Source: an uncultured Alphaproteobacteria bacterium
GTDB taxonomy: Bacteria > Pseudomonadota > Alphaproteobacteria > HIMB59 > GCA-002718135
Length of the DNA: 55,171 nucleotides
Direction: 5' to 3'
NCBI GenBank assembly: GCA_902591485.1
Contig: CACJAV010000002.1
Coordinates: 1 to 55,171 of the forward strand
Made by a program: the position numbers and the translations under genes. The notes under the pieces are model-generated. The model saw nothing but the letters and a program-made list of their open reading frames with translations, had not been told where the DNA came from and made no database searches. Shown here piece by piece: positions 50,901 to 55,171 of this stretch (position 1 is its first letter; each line of letters starts with the position of its first letter).

Positions 50901-52058
50901 GAAAATCAAAAAGTTAGCGTTAATGATCTTTTAGCAGAGTGGGATCCTTACACTCTTCCTATAATTGCTGAAAAAGAAGGATTCATAAAATACGTCGATC
51001 TTAAACAAGGTATTTCTTTTAGAGAATCAATTGATGATACTACAGGAATTTCAAGTAAAATAGTAATTGATTGGAGTCAGAATTCTAAATCCAAAAATTT
51101 TAAACCTGCGATAAATATCACTAGTTCTCTTGATGAAGAAAATATTGCAGAAGAAATTATGATTAATTACCCTATGTCAATAGATTCAATTCTTAGTGTT
51201 GAAGATGGTCAAGAAGTTTCGGCAGGACAAGTTCTTGCAAGAATTCCAAAAGAGTCTTCAAAAACAAAGGATATTACTGGAGGACTTCCAAGAGTTGCAG
51301 AATTGTTTGAGGCTAGAAAACCTAAGGATCCAGCAATAATGTGCGAGATTGATGGACAAATATCTTTTGGTAAAGATTATAAAAACAAAAGGAGACTAGT
51401 AATTTCAAGTGTAGATGGCGAAAATACATTTGAAATATTGATTCCTAGATCGAAATATTTAAATGTTCAAGAGGGCGATTTTGTAAAGAAAGGCGATATA
51501 CTAGTTGAGGGAACTCCAGTCCCGCATGATATACTGCGTATTTTAGGTGTTGAAGAGTTAGCTAGATACTTAGTTAAAGAAGTGCAAGCAGTATACAAAC
51601 TTCAAGGTGTTTATATAAATGATAAACATATTGAGACAATTGCAAGACAAATGTTACAAAAGGTTCTTATCAAAGATTCAGGAGACTCTTCATTAATAGT
51701 CGGTGAGCAAATTCAAAAAAAGGATTTGTTAAAAATTAATAAATTACTTGAATCTAAAGGTAAAAAACCTGTGCTTTCTGAGCCAGTTCTTTTGGGTATA
51801 ACCAAAGCAAGTTTACAAACTTCATCATTTATCTCAGCTGCATCTTTCCAAGAAACAACTAAAGTCCTTACTGATGCTGCAACTGTTGGAAAAATTGATA
51901 ATTTAACAGGTCTTAAAGAGAACGTTATAGTTGGACGTTTAATTCCTGCTGGTACTGGCAAAGTGACAACTGAGTATGAAAAAATAGCCAAGAATAAAGA
52001 TCAAGAAATTTTAGAGCAAAGAAATGTTATTAAAGAAAATAATGAAATTTCTTCATAA
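47928..52058 (+). CDS. rpoC: DNA-directed RNA polymerase subunit beta'
   Basis: The beta' subunit carries the active-site magnesium. The 1376-residue protein has the N-terminal zinc site ([20 protein letters not shown]), the catalytic NADFDGDQ (460-467), the trigger-loop/bridge-helix region ([19 protein letters not shown]), and the second zinc site ([13 protein letters not shown]). It starts inside rpoB and is followed by a 103-bp gap. Confidence 0.99.
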   Translation: MNKELMNIFSQNLGVQNFNSLKISIASADDVRSWSFGEIKKPETINYRTFKPEKDGLFCSRIFGPVKDYECICGKYKRMKFRGIICEKCGVEVTLSKVRRDRMGHIELAAPVSHIWFMKSLPSRIATLLDMTIKNLEKVLYFEQFIVVEPGLTDLKKGDIISEEQYIDYQDEYGEDSFSAAIGAEAIEQMLLNIDLEADFNQTKNDLLETKSELKKTKLTKRLKLLESFIVSKNKPEWMILRVLPVIPPELRPLVPLDGGRFATSDLNDLYRRVINRNNRLKRLIDLRAPDIIIRNEKRMLQESVDALFDNGRRGRVITSTNKRPLKSLSDMLKGKQGRFRQNLLGKRVDYSGRSVIVVGPNMKLHQCGIPKKMALELFKPFIFHKLDVYGWANTIKAAKKLVEKEDPRVWDILEEVIREHPVLLNRAPTLHRLGIQAFEPVLIEGKSIQLHPLVCTAFNADFDGDQMAVHVPLSLEAQLEARVLMMSTNNILSPSSGKPIIVPSQDIVLGIYYLSIMRNNQKGEGRNFLDTNEILKAIEVKDITLHTKIYVRIKNFDGSYSKVETTAGRMLLADSLPKNEKINFNVINKVLTKKEVSNLIDTVYRFCGQKETVLFADSIMQIGFKYAAIAGISFGKDDLIIPDEKQKLLDETQSKVQEYENQYQDGLITQGEKYNKVVDAWSECTNKVADKMLDVISNPEDDKPINSVYMMAHSGARGSAAQLKQLAGMRGLMAKPSGEIIENPIKSNFKEGLSVLEYFTSTHGARKGLADTALKTASSGYLTRRLVDVAQDAVIRELDCGTQKGVMVEEIVESGNITSPLSERVLGRTPTNDILDSNNNILIKAGEIIEEKHLDEIKGLSIRSMKIRSVLTCETEDGICAKCYGRDLARGTEVNIGEAVGIIAAQSIGEPGTQLTMRTFHIGGAASSSVEQSNAVAPIEGNVKFENIRLIVDKIKNKIILSRNAKIKILVRNEEKFSFNVPFGSKLLVEENQKVSVNDLLAEWDPYTLPIIAEKEGFIKYVDLKQGISFRESIDDTTGISSKIVIDWSQNSKSKNFKPAINITSSLDEENIAEEIMINYPMSIDSILSVEDGQEVSAGQVLARIPKESSKTKDITGGLPRVAELFEARKPKDPAIMCEIDGQISFGKDYKNKRRLVISSVDGENTFEILIPRSKYLNVQEGDFVKKGDILVEGTPVPHDILRILGVEELARYLVKEVQAVYKLQGVYINDKHIETIARQMLQKVLIKDSGDSSLIVGEQIQKKDLLKINKLLESKGKKPVLSEPVLLGITKASLQTSSFISAASFQETTKVLTDAATVGKIDNLTGLKENVIVGRLIPAGTGKVTTEYEKIAKNKDQEILEQRNVIKENNEISS

Positions 52059-52072
52059 TTTGCATATATTTC

Positions 52073-52101
52073 TTGACTTTATCGTCCTCAATTAATAAAG
52101 A
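52073..52101 (+). promoter_or_regulatory. Candidate promoter upstream of rpsL
   Basis: In the 103-bp rpoC-rpsL gap, TTGACT (52073-52078) is followed 17 bases later by TAAAGA (52096-52101), or 14 bases later by TAATAA (52093-52098). The -35 is good and the -10 is ambiguous. A promoter here would separate the str operon from rpoBC. Confidence 0.4.
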
Positions 52102-52161
52102 CCTGCTACTTTTTGTTAATGGTAGTGGAAAATTAATTCCAAACGCTTAACAGGGAAAAAT

Positions 52162-52533
52162 ATGCCGACTATAAACCAACTAGTTAGAAAAGGTAGAAAA
52201 GCTCAAAAAAAAAGGAATAAGGTTCCAGCTCTTTCTGCATGTCCTCAAAAAAGAGGCGTTTGCACAAGGGTTTACACAACAACTCCAAAAAAGCCTAATT
52301 CTGCTCTTCGTAAAGTGGCGAGAGTAAAGCTTACTAATGGGCAAGAGGTATCTGCATACATACCTGGAGAAGGTCATAACCTTCAAGAACATTCAGTCGT
52401 ATTATTAAGAGGTGGCAGGGTAAAAGATCTTCCTGGTGTACGGTACCACATATTAAGAGGAACTCTTGACACTCAAGGTGTTAGTGCACGTAAACAAAGA
52501 CGCTCATTATATGGCGCAAAAAAACCTAAATAA
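52162..52533 (+). CDS. rpsL: 30S ribosomal protein S12
   Basis: S12 sits at the decoding site. The 123-residue length is normal. [38 protein letters not shown] and [18 protein letters not shown] are conserved. The streptomycin-linked lysines (PKKPNS and GGRVKDLPG regions) are the sensitive forms. It starts the rpsL-rpsG-fusA-rpsJ run. Confidence 0.99.
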   Translation: MPTINQLVRKGRKAQKKRNKVPALSACPQKRGVCTRVYTTTPKKPNSALRKVARVKLTNGQEVSAYIPGEGHNLQEHSVVLLRGGRVKDLPGVRYHILRGTLDTQGVSARKQRRSLYGAKKPK

Positions 52534-52535
52534 AT

Positions 52536-53006
52536 ATGTCTAGAAGAAGAGCTGCTGAAAAAAGAATAGTGATACCTGATCACAAATTTAAAGACGTTGT
52601 TCTAACTAAGTTTATGAATAGAATCATGGTGGATGGAAAAAAATCTGCATCAGAAAAGATTGTTTATGGAGCATTTGATATTTTATCAAAAAAAACAGAT
52701 AAAAGTCCAATTGATTTTTTTCATGAGGCGCTAAACAATGTCAAACCAAGTCTTGAGGTAAGATCTAGAAGAGTTGGAGGAGCAACATATCAAGTCCCAA
52801 TGGAAGTAAGACCTAGAAGAGCCCAAACATTGGCAATGAAATGGATAGTGGACTCAGCAATAAAAAGAAATGAAAAAACAATGCGGGAAAGAGTTGCAAA
52901 CGAAATCTTTGATGCTTTTAACAATAAAGGTAACTCTGTTAAAAAAAGAGAAGAAACTCATAAAATGGCTGAAGCAAATAGAGCCTTTTCTCATTTTAGG
53001 TGGTAA
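52536..53006 (+). CDS. rpsG: 30S ribosomal protein S7
   Basis: S7 is a primary 16S rRNA binding protein that nucleates the 30S head. The 156-residue protein has [10 protein letters not shown] at the start, [20 protein letters not shown] and the C-terminal [20 protein letters not shown]. It is two bases from rpsL and three from fusA. Confidence 0.98.
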   Translation: MSRRRAAEKRIVIPDHKFKDVVLTKFMNRIMVDGKKSASEKIVYGAFDILSKKTDKSPIDFFHEALNNVKPSLEVRSRRVGGATYQVPMEVRPRRAQTLAMKWIVDSAIKRNEKTMRERVANEIFDAFNNKGNSVKKREETHKMAEANRAFSHFRW

Positions 53007-53009
53007 TAA

Positions 53010-55088
53010 ATGTCTAGAACTCATAGCTTAGAAAAATATAGAAACATTGGAATAATGGCACATATTGATGCCGGTAAAACAACTACAACTGAAAGAATAC
53101 TTTATTACACTGGAAAATCACACAAAATTGGAGAAGTTCATGATGGTGCTGCAACTATGGATTGGATGGAGCAAGAGCAAGAAAGAGGAATTACTATTAC
53201 ATCTGCCGCTACGACTTGCTTTTGGAATGATCATAGAATTAATATTATAGATACACCAGGACATGTGGATTTCACCATTGAAGTAGAAAGATCATTAAAA
53301 GTTCTTGATGGTGCTGTAGCTGTTTTTGACGGTGTTGCCGGAGTAGAACCTCAGTCAGAAACTGTTTGGCGTCAAGCGGATAAGTATAACGTACCCAGAA
53401 TGTGTTTTATAAATAAACTTGATAGAACTGGAGCAAATTTCTTCATGTGTGTTGATATGATTACAGAAAGATTAGGTTCTTATCCTCTTGTATTGCAGCT
53501 TCCAATTGGCATAGAAAGCAATTTAAGAGGGGTTGTTGATTTGGTATCAAATAATGCTGTTATATGGCATGATGAAAGTCTTGGAGCTAAATTTGATATC
53601 ACTGAAATACCAGATGAATTAAAAGACCAAGTAAAAGAGTATAGGGAAAAATTGATTGAAAAAGCAGTTGAAGAAGATGACTCTATAATGGAAGCTTATT
53701 TAGATGGAAATGAACCTTCAATAGAAGATTTAAAAAAATGTATTCGTAAAGGTACTATAAATGGATCTTTTGTCCCCGTCTTGACTGGTTCCGCATTTAA
53801 AAATAAGGGAGTTCAACCATTACTTGATGCAGTCATAGATTATATGCCTTCACCAATAGATGTAGATAGTGTCCGAGGTGTGGCCGTTGATGATGAAAAA
53901 AAAGAGTTAATCAGAAAATGTGATGACAGTGAACCTTTTAGTGCATTGGCATTCAAAATTATGACTGATCCTTTTGTAGGTAGTTTAACATTCACAAGAA
54001 TTTATTCTGGAACTATTAGTACCAAGGATACCGTTCTAAATTCTACCTCTGGCAAAAAAGAAAATATAGGTAGAATGCTTTTAATGCATGCTAACAATAG
54101 AGAAGAAATTAAGACAGCTAATGCGGGTGATATTGTTGCTCTTGTTGGATTAAAAGACGTTACTACAGGTGAAACATTATGTTCTCCAACTGACCCAATT
54201 GTGCTTGAAAAAATGGATTTTCCTGATCCGGTAATTGAAGTAGCCGTTGAACCAAAAACAAAAGCTGACCATGAAAAAATGGGTACAGCATTAGGAAGAT
54301 TAGCGCAAGAAGATCCTAGCTTTAGAGTAACAACTGATCATGAGAGTGGTCAAACAATCATTAAAGGTATGGGTGAACTCCACTTGGAAATACTAGTTGA
54401 TAGAATGAAAAGAGAATTTAAAGTAGAAGCTAATGTAGGCGCACCTCAGGTTGCTTATAGAGAAACTATTTCAAGCTCATATGACGTTGACTATACACAT
54501 AAAAAACAGTCTGGTGGTGCTGGACAGTTTGCAAGGGTAAAGATTACTTTTGAGCCCGGAGAGCCAGGAAGTGGATATGAATTTGTAAACAAAATAAAAG
54601 GTGGAAATATACCAACAGAACTAATTCCTGGGGTAGAGAAAGGTTTGATTGCTCAACAACAAACTGGTGTTATGGCAGGTTTTCCTTGTATTGATTTTAA
54701 AGCAACATTAACTGATGGAGCATATCATGATGTTGACTCAAGCGTTCTTGCTTTTGAAATAGCATCAAGAGCAGCTTTTAGAGAGGGAATCGCGAAAGCA
54801 AACCCAGTTCTCCTAGAGCCAATGATGAAGGTCGAGGTGGTAACCCCAGAGGAATATATGGGTGATGTTATTGGGGACCTAAACAGTAGAAGAGGTCAAG
54901 TTCAAGAGATGTCGACTAGAGGAAACGCGAATGTAGTTGATGCCATGGTTCCGTTGGCAAATATGTTTGGTTACGTAAATAATCTTAGGTCTCTTTCACA
55001 AGGAAGAGCAAACTACTCAATGCAATTTGATCATTATGAGCAAGTTCCTTCTAATGTTGCAGATGAAGTGAAGGCGAAGTTAGCATAA
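53010..55088 (+). CDS. fusA: Elongation factor G
   Basis: EF-G catalyses translocation. The 692-residue protein has G1 AHIDAGKTT (17-25), [18 protein letters not shown], and the domain IV/V signatures ([35 protein letters not shown]). It is complete. Its TAA shares a base with the rpsJ ATG; no tuf gene lies between. Confidence 0.99.
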   Translation: MSRTHSLEKYRNIGIMAHIDAGKTTTTERILYYTGKSHKIGEVHDGAATMDWMEQEQERGITITSAATTCFWNDHRINIIDTPGHVDFTIEVERSLKVLDGAVAVFDGVAGVEPQSETVWRQADKYNVPRMCFINKLDRTGANFFMCVDMITERLGSYPLVLQLPIGIESNLRGVVDLVSNNAVIWHDESLGAKFDITEIPDELKDQVKEYREKLIEKAVEEDDSIMEAYLDGNEPSIEDLKKCIRKGTINGSFVPVLTGSAFKNKGVQPLLDAVIDYMPSPIDVDSVRGVAVDDEKKELIRKCDDSEPFSALAFKIMTDPFVGSLTFTRIYSGTISTKDTVLNSTSGKKENIGRMLLMHANNREEIKTANAGDIVALVGLKDVTTGETLCSPTDPIVLEKMDFPDPVIEVAVEPKTKADHEKMGTALGRLAQEDPSFRVTTDHESGQTIIKGMGELHLEILVDRMKREFKVEANVGAPQVAYRETISSSYDVDYTHKKQSGGAGQFARVKITFEPGEPGSGYEFVNKIKGGNIPTELIPGVEKGLIAQQQTGVMAGFPCIDFKATLTDGAYHDVDSSVLAFEIASRAAFREGIAKANPVLLEPMMKVEVVTPEEYMGDVIGDLNSRRGQVQEMSTRGNANVVDAMVPLANMFGYVNNLRSLSQGRANYSMQFDHYEQVPSNVADEVKAKLA

Positions 55089-55171
55089 TGGACTCACAAA
55101 ACATACGTATTAGATTAAGAGCTTTCGATAATAAACTTTTAGATAACAGCACAGGTGAAATAATTAATACT
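55088..55171 (+). CDS. rpsJ: 30S ribosomal protein S10 (5' part, cut by window end)
   Basis: The first 28 codons read [20 protein letters not shown], then STGEIINT, which matches the S10 N-terminus (QxIRIRLKAFDxxLxD). The ATG overlaps the fusA stop by one base. The rest lies beyond the window. It normally begins the S10 ribosomal protein operon. Confidence 0.93.
   Translation, partial: MDSQNIRIRLRAFDNKLLDNSTGEIINT

Overview
The window is a dense, low-GC (roughly 30%) stretch with very short intergenic gaps. It reads as a streamlined, probably marine, alphaproteobacterium. The supports are conserved alphaproteobacterial gene order (ymdB-yebC-...-tolQRAB-pal-cpoB-tilS-ftsH-glmM; rluD-rpoH; rlmB/tRNA-Tyr/tRNA-Gly/tuf/tRNA-Trp/secE-nusG-rplKAJL-rpoBC-rpsLG-fusA-rpsJ), an alphaproteobacterial membrane-protein family (TIGR02186/PF09608), and SAR11-like base composition. 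I cannot name a species. No IS elements, prophage, CRISPR array or rRNA genes are visible, and there is no gene-free stretch longer than 186 bp.

Layout. 1-8.2 kb: ymdB, yebC, a small PDDEXK-nuclease-like gene where ruvCAB usually sits, then the Tol-Pal envelope operon and tilS. 8.2-18.9 kb: ftsH, glmM, hisZ, purA, then rpoH and rluD on the minus strand, and on the plus strand a small membrane protein, xseB, dxs and tlyA. 18.9-21.5 kb: aroC and fabI (minus), pdxH (plus). 21.5-30.8 kb: a tightly packed minus-strand run in transcription order fdhD, mobA, tauE-like sulfite exporter, soeA, soeB, soeC, a TIGR02186 membrane protein, uspA, pyrE and a small nucleotidyltransferase. 30.8-38.0 kb: plus-strand tupB, mobB, moeA, then (after minus-strand tusA) a two-subunit NAD-linked formate dehydrogenase and a 39-residue lipoprotein. 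38.1-55.2 kb: four tRNAs, rlmB, and the tuf-secE-nusG-ribosomal protein-RNA polymerase-fusA block, ending inside rpsJ.

The most distinctive part is 21.5-38.0 kb, a module for molybdopterin enzymes. It has two such enzymes: a cytoplasm-facing sulfite dehydrogenase (SoeABC type, feeding quinone) and a soluble NAD formate dehydrogenase. With them are cofactor genes (mobA, mobB, moeA, fdhD), a tungstate-type permease, a sulfite exporter and a TusA-like sulfur carrier. This suggests energy conservation from sulfite (released from organosulfur compounds) and formate (from one-carbon metabolism). The nuoE-nuoF fusion in the formate dehydrogenase and the TupB permease together suggest tungsten use.

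Other points of interest are the apparent replacement of ruvCAB by a small nuclease gene, the divergent rluD/membrane-protein pair whose start codons overlap, a perfect 20-bp palindrome in the tRNA-Tyr/tuf promoter region, and an unannotated-size lipoprotein behind the formate dehydrogenase. Much of the window is otherwise ordinary housekeeping DNA.
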